Origin: Haplosporangium gracile
Lineage: Eukaryota > Mortierellomycota > Mortierellomycetes > Mortierellales > Mortierellaceae
Assembly (NCBI GenBank): GCA_015499985.1
Contig: JAAAUF010000332.1
Location: forward strand, 1 to 35,401
Direction of reading: 5' to 3'
Length of the DNA stretch: 35,401 nucleotides
Part shown: positions 25,054-35,325 of the stretch, one piece after another
Layout: every line of letters starts with the position of its first letter
How positions within the stretch are numbered: the first letter of the stretch is position 1
Made by a program: the position numbers and the translations under genes
Notes under the pieces: generated by a model
What the model was told of the DNA's origin: nothing
Seen by the model: the letters and a program-made list of their open reading frames with translations, nothing else
The model's database searches: none

Positions 25054-25246
25054 TGTTGATGTTACGAAGGGGAAGAAAAGTGAAGTGTAGAGAGAAAAAA
25101 ATAAAGACAGCGCCAACATAACTTTGAAGTACTCACAACTCGAAATGTAATCAGGTGACCTAATGCACGTAAAATTATCACGTGCTAGAATAAAATATTT
25201 TCAAATAATACTAATTAAGATATTGTTCTACACAAGCAATTAGAAT

Positions 25247-25320
25247 GTTTGTATGGTGTAGTTGGTTATCACGTCTGTCTAACACACAGACGGTCCTCGG
25301 TTCAAGTCCGAGTACAAACA
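25247..25320 (+). tRNA. tRNA-Val (AAC)
   Basis: A complete 74-nt cloverleaf: acceptor GTTTGTA pairs with TACAAAC at 25313-25319, discriminator A at 25320, D arm with A-box TGGTGTAGTTGG, anticodon stem TCTGT/ACAGA with loop CTAACAC giving anticodon AAC, and T arm with B-box GGTTCAAGTCC. No intron and no encoded CCA, as expected for a eukaryote. A TTTT Pol III terminator follows at 25322-25325. It lies between the divergent ADK1 promoter and the bZIP gene promoter. Confidence 0.96.
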
Positions 25321-25321
25321 C

Positions 25322-25325
25322 TTTT
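25322..25325 (+). terminator. Pol III terminator of tRNA-Val
   Basis: A run of four T begins one base after the mature tRNA end, the normal RNA polymerase III stop signal. Confidence 0.7.
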
Positions 25326-25392
25326 GCTATTTCTTTTATCTTTTGTTTTGCTGTGAGTCTTGGGACGGCGTCTGTAGGGCTCAAATTTGCGC

Positions 25393-25399
25393 TGAGTCA
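25393..25399. promoter_or_regulatory. Candidate Gcn4/CPC1 site (TGAGTCA) upstream of the bZIP gene
   Basis: The sequence GCTGAGTCAT contains a perfect 7-base Gcn4/AP-1 half-palindrome. It lies about 590 bases before the bZIP start codon and just upstream of the CT-rich presumed transcription start, where an autoregulatory site would be expected. Chance alone predicts about four such heptamers in a window of this length (another sits inside RDH54 coding sequence at 31505-31511), so the case rests on position only. Confidence 0.35.
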
Positions 25400-25565
25400 T
25401 TTTGAGTCCGCGCTTGCTCATAGAAAAATGGGATTTATTTCTTGCGACCATATTTTTACTTATTTTTTTCTCTTCTCTCTTTTCTTTCTTTCTCTCTTTC
25501 TTTTCTTCAATCCTTCCACACATTCTTATTACAACTACACTTTTCCACTTACCACTATCACCACC

Positions 25566-25580
25566 ATGGCCGCCTTTTAA
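25566..25580 (+). promoter_or_regulatory. uORF1 in the bZIP leader (4 codons)
   Basis: ATG GCC GCC TTT TAA, preceded by CACC, a good initiation context. It begins at the end of the CT-rich presumed transcription start region and about 405 bases before the end of the leader. Short first uORFs that permit reinitiation are the hallmark of GCN4/CPC1 translational control; the role here is inferred from position. Confidence 0.55.
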
Positions 25581-25789
25581 ATCCTGAGCAGCAGACATAC
25601 CTATCCAAATAGCCCCAATTGAGCAAAAGACACCCAAACCAGTCCCCCAATTTAATCATCCAGCCCAGCGCCAACAACTATCCAGCTATCTAGCTCCCCC
25701 CAGCCAATCCAGCCCATCTTTTTTTCGAGCCTTACCAGCCAGCCGACCCCCCAATAAGCCAGTCTATCCCCCCTTTAAGCCTATCCAAA

Positions 25790-25945
25790 ATGACCCGGAC
25801 CTACCCCACCATCACTACCACCTTTCAGCTTACTCAAGTCAATTATCAACAACAAAGAAGAACCACCTTAAGATCCAGATCTAGAAGAACCAACGCCCCA
25901 ACCACCACTTGTCGCGTATCCATTTGTCAGTCTACCCTTGTCTAA
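25790..25945 (+). promoter_or_regulatory. uORF2 in the bZIP leader (51 codons)
   Basis: ATG at 25790 in context AAAATGA runs 51 codons, rich in Thr, Arg and Ser, to a TAA at 25943. It ends 40 bases before the bZIP ATG and is in a different frame. No other ATG lies between 25581 and 25985, so the leader carries exactly two uORFs, a short one and a longer one, as in CPC1-type genes of filamentous fungi. Confidence 0.55.
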
Positions 25946-25985
25946 AGAACCACAAACCGTCCTCTTACAAGAACCAGTTTTACAA

Positions 25986-26830
25986 ATGGCCATTCCAAAC
26001 ACCCCCTCTCTCTTGGAGACCAGGAACCCACTGCTTTTGCAGTCGGCCAATTCTCTCGACTGTGCGCTCGCTCAATGTAAGTATATGTTCAGTTGTTGCT
26101 AGTCTAATTGCTGGTCCAATTGACTCTCATTTGCCGTTGTAAACTATATCTAACATCATTGCCTTCGTCTTCATTCTTTCTAGTTAACAAGCTGTCGACA
26201 TCGGTCGAGAGGAATGGGACCTCACAGGTCGTACCCAAGGAGACAAGCATTGCCGAGTGGTTACTTGGCCCAGTGTCCGATGCTACATATCAACTCTACC
26301 CATCGTACACGGTTTCGAGCAGTGACCCCGAGTCACCAATCTTTGGCTGGGCTCCCAGTCCTGCCCTTTCTCCTCTTACCTGGAACATGCCCACCGAAGT
26401 AATGGACCTGACCAGCATCAGGCCCGAGGTTGTGCAAGGACTCACCACCCCCACCGCTATCACCACTACGACAACCAACAAGAGAACCGTGACTTCACCT
26501 GCATTGCCCTCTTCACCTTCACGTTCTACCAAGAGATCTTGTCCTGCTGACGAGGAGGAGTGTTCGGAGGAGCTGTTAGCCAGACGTGCCAAGAACACAG
26601 ATGCGGCCCGGCGGTCGCGGCTCAAGAAGGTTGTTCGACTGGAGGGTCTGGAGACCAAGGTGTCTGGGTTAGAGTCGACGAACCAGACTCTGAGCACCAA
26701 GGTTGCGGTGTTGGAGGCCGAGCGGAATAGCCACCTTGTCAAGGAGGCCGAGCAGATGGCGCGGATTGCCCAACTTGAGGCCAAGCTCATCGAGGCGAAA
26801 CTTGCATTCACCCTCCGCCGTGTGCAATAG
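25986..26830 (+). CDS. GCN4/CPC1-like bZIP transcription factor
   Basis: Two exons, 25986-26076 and 26184-26830, 245 aa. GCN4/CPC1 factors activate amino-acid biosynthesis genes from TGACTCA sites in the nucleus during starvation. The C-terminal bZIP has the basic motif NTDAARRSR (residues 168-176, fitting NxxAAxxSR) and leucines at 186, 193, 200 and 207 exactly seven apart, with the coiled coil running on to about 240. The N-terminal half is acidic/aromatic with clusters such as SIAEWLLGPV and PIFGWAPSPALSPLTW, like the Gcn4 activation domains. A Thr/Ser/Pro-rich linker precedes the basic region. The long leader with two uORFs supports this subfamily. AATAAA at 26905-26910 may be the poly(A) signal. 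Another bZIP subfamily is possible, since assignment rests on the basic region and leader. Confidence 0.85.
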
Positions 26831-27078
26831 CACGAATGTATCCTCCTTGCAGACACACGCATCTTCGTTTCTTCATTTGTTTTTAGTATTTGCTTCATTA
26901 TTAAAATAAACATCAGTGCCCTTTTTTTTCAGCACCTCCTCTTCCTTCGTGACTTGAGCTTGACTTTTAATGCCCAGAACGCCACCATTTTTTGATTACT
27001 TCTCTTTTCTCTTTGAATTGAATCCGACGTCAACTCACTCTTGATCCTCCTCAACTTTCTCATTCGACATTCACCACA

Positions 27079-30000
27079 ATGCAACGATCAGCAGCTCCTT
27101 CACAAAGACGCAAGTCGGTCTTGTCATCAGCATCCCGACCACTGTCCTCCATTAGTCAACAGAGACCACCAGCACAAACCGGAAAGCAGGAGCAGGCAAC
27201 CGAAGTGGCCACTTTGCCGCCAACTGTGAACGAGAGCCAATCGCCTACAACTCACCTGCAGCCAGAGGCATCACAAACAACATCCAACTCTCGGCCGATG
27301 ATGCGATCATTCAAATCTCCTATGGCTGCTGCCGCTGCAGGAACGACCACTCCTGGTGTCTCAGTAAAGCGCGCTCCGTTCAAATCGCCAATCAGGTCGA
27401 CATTGAGTTCTACCTCGACTCCAGTGGTGACAACTGCTACTACTCTTGCTGCTGTTGCACCTACACCTCTGGAAGTCAATAAGCGCAAAGCGGAATCCAC
27501 CGAAGCACCAGCAACCAAGGAACCTAAGCTATCCGAATCATCTTCTAGGACGCCCACAGCTTCTTCGATCTCACTGCCAGCAACAAAGCCAAAGCTGCAA
27601 ATGACACCTCGTTTCCAATCTCCCAACCTTGGATCTCAAGCAGCTGTAGTTGCTCGGACACTAGTCGATGAACAAGAGCGATGCTTCAACGTCCTATGGT
27701 ACCAACATACAATCATTTCGCTCTAGTTCGTTCTCTCGTGTATTTGGTGGCGTTCTTGTACAAACGTTGACAGCAAACTATTCTTTCCCTTCTTGGTCAA
27801 ACCATAGGAGAAAAAAGTCTGGCAAGAAACACAAGACATGGGATGGAGATGGTAAGATTGACCTAGAAGTTGACTGGCTCTGGCTGCGACATGAAAAGTG
27901 GTCCAGAGCGCTAATCCATAGAAAATCCATACCTAACTAATAGGCGTGCTTATTGTCAGCGGATCCCATGCAATACTGAAAGACATGGACGGCAAAGAGT
28001 AAGAACATGTACTAAATTTCGTGCTCATAATGTCGTAGATATGCTAGACGGTGACTGATTACTCTTTTTCTTGGTTATAGGATAGGCAAGGGATCCGGTC
28101 CTGCCATTGCAAACCTCAGTGCTGGGGACGAAATCTCGTTTGCTGGCAAAGACATTGAGGTACGCACCTTTTCACTTAGCGGCAACAGATGAGCCTTGCC
28201 AATTAAAAGCAATTTACTAACAGCCATCATTACGCTCATTTTTTAGGTGGCGTCTGAATTAGACTCGGAGACATATCGAACAGGAAGATGTTTTCTGACC
28301 AAAGCAACTATGCCAACATCATCTTCTGCGTCAGGTATGTTTGCCAATGTTCATGAACATGACCGTAAAAAGTAGAAGTATGAGTAGATCATTAATTTGA
28401 TCCGCTTTGTGCTCTTCACTTTTGCTTAGCCAATAAGTCGACCTTGCACTCAACAAAGTTTAAGCAACATTCTTCTGTTGCCAACGCCGTTGAGAAGCCA
28501 TGGACGCCACCTCAGCCTCGTCACAACCCAGATGCGCCTCATGCTATCCTCCTCCCTCGTCCATCTAGCTCGCACCCTCGTGTTGTCAAGGGCGGTAACA
28601 ATCGTCTTCCGGGAGACATTGGTCTTGTCGATGTGGTGGTTGATCCGATCCTTGGGCAACATCTTCGCCCACATCAGAGGGAGGGTGTCCGGTTCCTTTA
28701 TGAGTGCGTGATGCAAATGAAGGACGTGAATGGACAAGGCGCTATTTTGGCAGATGAGATGGGTCTCGGAAAGACACTCCAGACCATTGCTCTCTTGTGG
28801 ACACTTCTCAAGCAGAGTCCTTATTACGGAGAGGAGACTTTTGTCGTCAAGAGAGCCCTTGTTGTTTGTCCGGCATCGTTAGTGAAGGTACTCAATTATG
28901 TATGTTTTCCCCAGTCCTTGCAAGAGTGCATTGAACAATCCGCTGACTTGTTTTTTGTTTTTCATAGAATTGGCAAAACGAGTTTAAAAAATGGCTGGGG
29001 ACAGAAAGATTGCGCGTTTTCGCTGTGGACTCTAAGTCATCCATCACAGACTTTACTTTGGGCAAGGTGTTTTCCGTCATGATCATCGGATACGAAAAGG
29101 TACCACGTGCGATCAGCCTCCTGTGTTGTGGTAGCGTCTGTGCGATCACAAATCTTATATTGTCTGTTTTCCTTTGATGTTGAAACTTCTAGCTAAGAAC
29201 CGTCCAGGAAGAAATCAAGAACGTGAGCCTGGATCTGATTGTTTGCGACGAGGGACACAGGTTGAAGACTGCAAATATCAAGACTGCACAGGCTATTCGT
29301 TCGTTGTCTACGAAGAGGAGGATCATATTGACTGGCACGCCGATTCAGAATGACCTGGGAGAGTTCTTTGCGATGATTGACTTTGTCAACCCTGGACTCT
29401 TCGAAAACTATGGCTTGTTCAAGAAGGTGTTTGAGGACCCTATCGTCCGTTCGAGACAGCCTGATTGTTCCAAAGCAGAAGCTGCTTTGGGTCTAGAGAG
29501 GTACCATGTTTGATTCGGCTAAACTGACGATGTGCATGTGAGTGCCTGCCTTGAAAGCTGAATGAACTAATGCACATTTATATTTGCATACACTAGATCG
29601 CGCGAGGTATGCATCATTGGTGGATCATTGGTTGAACGCAACAACTTTAAGTGGTGACAAAACTGACATCCGATGGGTTTTATTCTCATAGCTGACGCGC
29701 CTGACTGGACTATTTATTCTTCGACGAACTGCCAAGGTCAACGATGAGTTCCTTCCACCAAAATGTACGTGAGACACGCCTCCCTGTATGAGTTCACGTA
29801 AACGCACAAGCGGCGAGCAAGTCTGCACTCACTACTAATGGTTTTTTTCTGTGTTTTTGTATCATAGCTGAGGCGGTTGTATTTTGCCGCCCGTCTATGC
29901 TTCAGCGGGCGATCTACCGCCATATGCTTGATTCGCCGTTCCTCAAGAGTTGCTTGTCGATGGATGGCACTCGCCATCTAGGTTGCATCATCGCTTTGCG

Positions 30001-31995
30001 AAAGCTATGCAACTCTCCGCGACTGGTTCTGGACTCGTCAGAGGTATGGCAGCCATCTCGAACGCCGCTGTATAGAGCATTCGTTTGATATTACAGCCTA
30101 CTATCGCTGACTCCAACCAATTTTTTTTACCTTGCAGCAAGAGGACGACGCTGACGCGACAGGACTTTACAGTGGTATCAAGTTGATGATCCAACAAAAC
30201 TGCGCAGATTACCCCGACAGTTCATGGATTGGAGGTAAGACACGTGGCGGATTGAAAGGTGAGCATCGCTCACTGGAAGCCTGAATCGCCAGCTCACGCG
30301 TTCACTTTATCGATCCAAACTATACGGCATAGGGAAACTGAGCTTTGTTGACTCGTTGCTTCAATCTCTCAGAGAGAACACATCTGAGCGCGTCGTCTTG
30401 GTGTCAAACTTCACACAAACGCTCAACATCTTGCAAGACATGTGCATCCAACGCCGGTACAAGTTTTTGCGCCTTGATGGGTACGTATAGTCGCTTACTG
30501 ATCTCCCTGCTGATTCTTGTAGTTTATGTCATCACTCACCGGCAGCTTGTCTTTGGCAATAGATCTACACCTGCTCAGAAGCGTCAGGAGCTTGTAGACA
30601 AGTTCAATTCTCCATCTTGCCAGCAGTGTAAGCACAAGTTAATTACCTCACTTCATGTCCACCTCAGATTGATGCCTTCCATGAACTGATAGCATCGTGT
30701 TCGTTCCAAAAGTTGTGTTTCTGCTTAGCGCGAAATCTGGTGGCGTTGGTTTGAACCTGATCGGAGCATCTCGGCTGGTGAGTTCTACCATTTATAATGC
30801 TACCGTCCCATATGCCGACTGCGCTTGCTGTGTTGTCCATGCTAACCTTTCACAATATTTCCTATATGTATCCTGCCTCACGACATAGATCATGTTTGAT
30901 ATCGAGTGGTAGGCAATTGGTTTGAATTGAGGACTGTGAGCAAGCCTGCCTCAATTGAACAACCACTGATACTTTGATCTTCTTTGCCGTCGATTATTAT
31001 AGGAATCCAAGTGTAGACCAGCAGGCGATGGCTCGTATTCACAGAGAGGGTCAACAGAGGCCCGTTTTTATTTACCGCTTACTCCTGTAAGTGGTCTCTG
31101 ACTTGGTTTCGGCTTAGCGTGTCTGTCTTTTCCTCACATTTTGCATCTATAATAACAACTGATCCTTTTTACTATTGTTTCGTGTCCATAGATCTGGCAC
31201 CATTGAAGAAAAGATGTATCAGCGCCAAATGACCAAGATTGGCCTCAGTGACGCCCTCATGGTACGAACCAGGCTCAATTCCCCTTTTCGCATCCATTTC
31301 TGATCCCTCCTCTTTTTTTAGTTTCCTTCTCCGTTTATGCTTTGTTTTGTTTGTGTTCTTGTGCGCCAGATCGGATTTGTCCTAATTCGTATCACCATGT
31401 TTCCAATTGCGGCGCGTAGGATGGCAAGGCGGCGGAGCGCCTGGACAAGTTCTCGAGGGATGAGTTGAGGGACCTGTTTACGTTTCATGAAGATGAGGCC
31501 TGCCTGACTCATTCACTTCTGAGCTGCGACTGTGCTACCTCCTCTACCTCCATTGTGTCAGCGCATGGGTGCTCTGTGGCACCTGGCACCTGGCAACAGG
31601 GCAAGCGGGCTCGCTTCTTGGATGAACCTTCAGCCGAACAGGTCAAGAAGGAGTTGCTGAAGGAGTGGACACATATCGAGGTGGATTCTTGGAGGAGGAT
31701 GGTTCAGCAACAGGACAAAGACCCCATCGATCCAGAGGTGTCTGTACGGGATCGTATCCTGTGGAAGGTGCTTACAAACACGACAAGCACCAAGCCGAAG
31801 CAGGAGGCTACTAGTGAGAGTGATCAGGAGGAAGATGTTGAGGGGAATGACGAGGGAGACGATGATGAGGATGTGAAGGTGGAGGAAGGACGGACCCGTG
31901 AAGATGATGTTGTCAGCTTTATCTTTCTCCGATCTGCTGCTGCTGCTGCTGTTGCTGCTGTATCTTCAACTGCCACTACTGAAGTGAACTTTTGA
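27079..31995 (+). CDS. RDH54: DNA repair translocase Rad54B/Rdh54 (SWI2/SNF2 family)
   Basis: Nineteen exons: 27079-27698, 27808-27851, 27944-27998, 28081-28159, 28247-28334, 28430-28887, 28968-29099, 29193-29500, 29597-29606, 29692-29764, 29868-30043, 30138-30234, 30333-30480, 30563-30627, 30713-30777, 30889-30908, 31003-31086, 31192-31261, 31420-31995. All phases join; 1055 aa. It is a nuclear dsDNA-dependent ATPase that helps Rad51/Dmc1 strand exchange and removes recombinase from DNA. After a disordered Ser/Thr/Pro-rich N-terminus, the Rad54B-specific domain (FNVLWRKKSGKKHKTWDGDG, VLIVSGSHAILKDMDGKE) distinguishes it from Rad54. Helicase motifs: DEMGLGKT (about 404-411), DEGH (about 511-514), LTGTPIQND, LTGLFILRRT, VLVSNFTQTLNIL, SGGVGLNLIG and QAMARIHREGQ. 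The C-terminus is acidic and ends after a poly-Ala run coded by a GCT repeat (31935-31960). Exons 9 and 16 are microexons. Confidence 0.95.
29597..29606 (+). other. 10-nt microexon of RDH54 (exon 9)
   Basis: Exon 8 ends in phase 2 (AG). Joining straight to exon 10 would give AGC TGA, a stop. Inserting the ten bases between TAG at 29594-29596 and GT at 29607 gives R-S-R-E and restores LERSRELTRLTGLFILRRT, the same length as the Rad54B family sequence. Confidence 0.85.
30889..30908 (+). other. 20-nt microexon of RDH54 (exon 16)
   Basis: Flanked by ATAG at 30885-30888 and donor GTAGGC at 30909. It encodes IMFDIE plus the first two bases of Trp, giving RLIMFDIEWNPSVDQQAM across the joins, the conserved segment between helicase motifs V and VI. 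Confidence 0.88.
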
Positions 31996-32377
31996 GTGTG
32001 CACCTGGCACGCGTCCGTGAGTGTTTTGGTTGTTGATGGACCATCGCACAGTCCACATAATCGATGATAAATCTTGTTCGTTCCAGCTTGCTCGCAGCCA
32101 ATAATCAACCAGCCTGTTTTCCATCTCTTTTTTTTTTTTCGCTGCAGTCTGCTACCTTTTTCTTTTCCACATACCACAAGACCTCTTCGTTTTCCACCCC
32201 TTTCTTCTCTTCTCTGCTCCCTTGCTCCCCCTCCCTCCTTCCTCGCCGTTTATTATTTATTTTCAGCCAACCACATCCCCACCACCCGCTCTTTTCCTTC
32301 TTTTTCTCTTTCTTCTACCATCCTCAAACTCTCACACCTGCCTGTCTCAATCGCGACCAGGCAAATAAAGACTGGCC
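31996..32377 (+). promoter_or_regulatory. RDH54 3' end and leader of the DHHC gene
   Basis: A 382-base spacer between tandem genes. From about 32120 to 32360 it is strongly C/T-rich on the plus strand, as expected for the downstream promoter and leader. Open frames through it (such as 32064-32537) are Phe/Ser/Pro-rich products of the CT tract. No gene seen. Confidence 0.5.
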
Positions 32378-34749
32378 ATGTCTGGCCTGCATCCTCCAGG
32401 ACAGGGCAACGGACACGACAACGAACCCTACAGGACCGTTGCCCCGACTACCACAACAACAACTACTGCAGCACCCTCCATTCCAACAGCAACAGCATCA
32501 ACAACAACGATTACATCATCAGGAGCCGTCGCACTAGAGATTGGTGGCTACAAAGTCCACCCGTCAGCCTTGGCTCCAAACACCGCCATGACTGGATCCT
32601 CATCCAGCGCATTCACCACCATGACCGCAGGACAACTCGCCGCAACCCTTGCCGCAAATGACTCCCTCCGGAACAGCCGCAACGAGAACAACAGTTCCAA
32701 TAATATCGACCGGTCCAGTCGCCGCAACTCTTCCGACTCGAGCTTTATTTCTGACCTTGTCGTGCGGCTATTACCGATTGCCTTGGGCTCGTTGGTGGGC
32801 TATATTGTTTACGTCTACAACGTTCGTCTCTGCGGTATGTCGCTTGTTGTTACTGTCGCTGTTATTGTTGATGTCGCCGCCGCTTCAGCTCCTTCTTTCA
32901 GGGCGCACTGACTCGTCCTCAATTGCCCGACCACCGTCGACTGTCTTCTGACCTTTTTTCTTCGCCCCTTTACTTGCACTTGATAGTTGATTATGTCCTG
33001 CATTTTCTCAACGAGCCCGTCCAAGCAGGTATATTACAGCGGCAATCGGAGAGCAACATGAGTAAAGGAAATGGCTTGGTATCGTCAACAGTGGAACAAA
33101 TTGTGACAAAGCGGGAACTGACTGACACCTGTATGGATATTTTGTTTTTCATCGCTTTTTATTAGGAATCTACTTGGGTGTGTCCAATGTGTTTGCGCTC
33201 CTGTTTTATGTATCGTATGCTCGCACAATATTTAATAACCCAGGAACCCCTTTGAAGGTAAGTGAGGTGTCCGGTTCAAGAGCGATGTCCGTCATTTTCA
33301 TTGTCCAGCATTTTTTCTTGACACAACGCTAAGTAATTAGGAATTAATTGTAGTCGCTTTTTTTTTTACCTTCTATAGCCACCGAAACGGAATCCATTAC
33401 CTCCTATCCCCCCTACTACGACTCCATACCGGGCACAACCTGCAGGAAAAGGGGACGCCTCTAATTCAAGCAGGATCAACAATGGCCACCCTGCGCATCA
33501 GCCTTTTAGCGATACTACGCGATTGCTACAGTCAACACAGCCAGGAGATCAGTCGACCTTGTTCGCGAGATACCAGGCTATGAAACAGTTAACTTCGCTC
33601 AACGGTACTGATGGACAAGGACAGGGACGATCACAGGATATTGAAGCGGCACACGAAACGCCTGCTGCGACGCTGAGCATCTCCAAGAAGGACGGCAGTC
33701 CCCGTTGGTGCGACCTGTGTCAGATTGTCAAGCCGGACCGCTGCCATCACTGCAAGGAATGCGACCAGTGTGTGCTCAGGATGGATCACCATTGCCCATG
33801 GGTCAACAGCTGCATTGGATACAACAACTTAAAGTTCTTTTACCTGTTCATCCTATACGCCTCACTGTTGGCGATCTGGGTCATCAGCACCACTATCCCG
33901 ATCCTTGTCACGGCCTATTCTCGATGTGAGCAGAACAGCCTCTTTACCTGGATACAACCTGACAGTCTACGACACCCATCCGATTGCGTATTTGATGTGC
34001 AATGGGCAGTGATTACTGTCCTATCGTTTTTCCTGGCTCTATTTATCATGCCCTTGACAGCGGCTCATACAATTTATATTCTTAACAACCGGACCACCAT
34101 CGAGTCGCTACAGGATGCCAGGAGCACCTTTATTCGCGTTCAGTACAGTAATGTGAACCCTGCGTCGATGTACGCGCCCGGAGTCGCACCTCCCAGATTT
34201 AACGTCGTCTTGGTGCAGCCTGGCGAAAGCATGTGGGATCGAGGTTCCTGGAACGCCAACTGGAAAGGAATCATGGGTGTATCCTGGTGGCTGTGGTTTC
34301 GTAAGTGCGCTGCTCAACAGTAGTCTCTTTCTTGTAACACTATGGGCAATTGCGCGTTACTCACCCTTTGTTTGTCTCGCTCTTAATTACTCGATGTAGT
34401 GCCACATGCAAACACACCAGGGGATGGTATTCATGAGGTCTACAGCGAACGCGTGTATGAGAGACTGGTGGCGGCACCACAGACAGGTTATGGCCAGCCT
34501 CTAGTGAGACCTCTAGGTAACCGGGGGTATGGTTCAGGAGCAACGGACGAGGTGTCTAGTCAGTCGACGCTTGTTCCAGGATTGGTATACTCGACTCTAC
34601 CAGCGGCGACTTTGTCACTGGCGGTTCCGTCGTCGAGCGGCGGGTGGGCCAAGTCGAGGACGAGTGAGGAGAGTGAGTCGAGCATAGGCAGTCTTGGACG
34701 GTCTCTTCCTACGCCTCACTCTTCGCCTCGAATGGAACCGCGAGAATAG
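32378..34749 (+). CDS. DHHC palmitoyltransferase
   Basis: Five exons: 32378-32834, 32987-33028, 33166-33257, 33379-34300, 34400-34749; all in frame, 620 aa. These membrane enzymes attach palmitate to cysteines of target proteins through an acyl-enzyme cysteine. A long Thr/Ser/Asn-rich N-terminus (1-125) precedes TM1 (about 128-148) and TM2 (about 168-186, followed by NNPG). The cysteine-rich domain (about 306-352) runs from RWCDLCQIVKPDRCHHC through DHHC at 333-336 to SCIGYNNLKFF. TM3 and TM4 lie at about 350-374 and 406-430, with the family TTxE motif (TTIE, 436-439) after TM4. The tail WWLWFLP is followed by a Ser/Pro-rich disordered end. The domain order matches Pfa3/ZDHHC2-15-20-like enzymes, but the exact subfamily is not settled. 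A possible AATAAA lies at 34766-34771. Confidence 0.93.
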
Positions 34750-35325
34750 CTGGCCCGTCAGAAGTAATAAAAATTTGACTAGCATATTATCGTACGACAT
34801 GACCATTTTTTTTACATCCGAAGAAGTGAGAGGGGCGGAAAAATGACGAGCTTGAGTTCCCGATTACCCACAGTCGTTTCTTGTGACCGTCAGACCCTGA
34901 ATCCTGACTCCTGCTCACTCTGTTTCATTAGTATTTAGTGAGAAAATAAGGGAGGAGAGGAACAACTCTCTCCGCGCTATGGCGCAAATAAAGCAAGGAG
35001 CATGGCTTCCTCTTTTGGTAGTGTCTGTTCATTTTTTTTTTTGTTGCGACAGAGTTTACTTTTGTAATGGGAATATTTTACCGTTGACCGTTGTTGCATT
35101 GATTTTCTATGGATGAAGAGCGGCGAGTGGGGGGACTGATGGTTCTTATTAATAATGGTACCTGAACTGATAACCGACCGTGTGTCAGTTGCAGGAAAGT
35201 GATATTTTGTGGAGATTCAGGAACCGCTAAAACCAAACGCATTCATGACTTTCCTTTCAGTTTTAAGCGTTTGTAACGAAAAAAGAGACGAGAGTGGATG
35301 GGCCATGAGCAGTTGTTTATGACTG
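34750..35325. other. Region after the DHHC gene with no clear gene
   Basis: These 576 bases hold the DHHC 3' end (AATAAA at 34766-34771), T-rich runs at 34805 and 35033, and, if the edge exon below is real, the 3' region of that minus-strand gene. Nothing else is seen. Confidence 0.5.

Noticed and set aside
25177..25184. ATCACGTG (E-box / Cbf1-like) between ADK1 and tRNA-Val, and the same motif on the minus strand at 13086-13093
   Set aside because: CACGTG is expected about eight or nine times by chance in this length, and nothing else ties the two sites together.
30693..30712. Alternative acceptor for RDH54 exon 15 at the TAG ending near 30692
   Set aside because: It is in frame only with a poorer donor and inserts extra residues; the AAAG acceptor at 30712 restores the family sequence (QQFVFLLSAKSGG) exactly.
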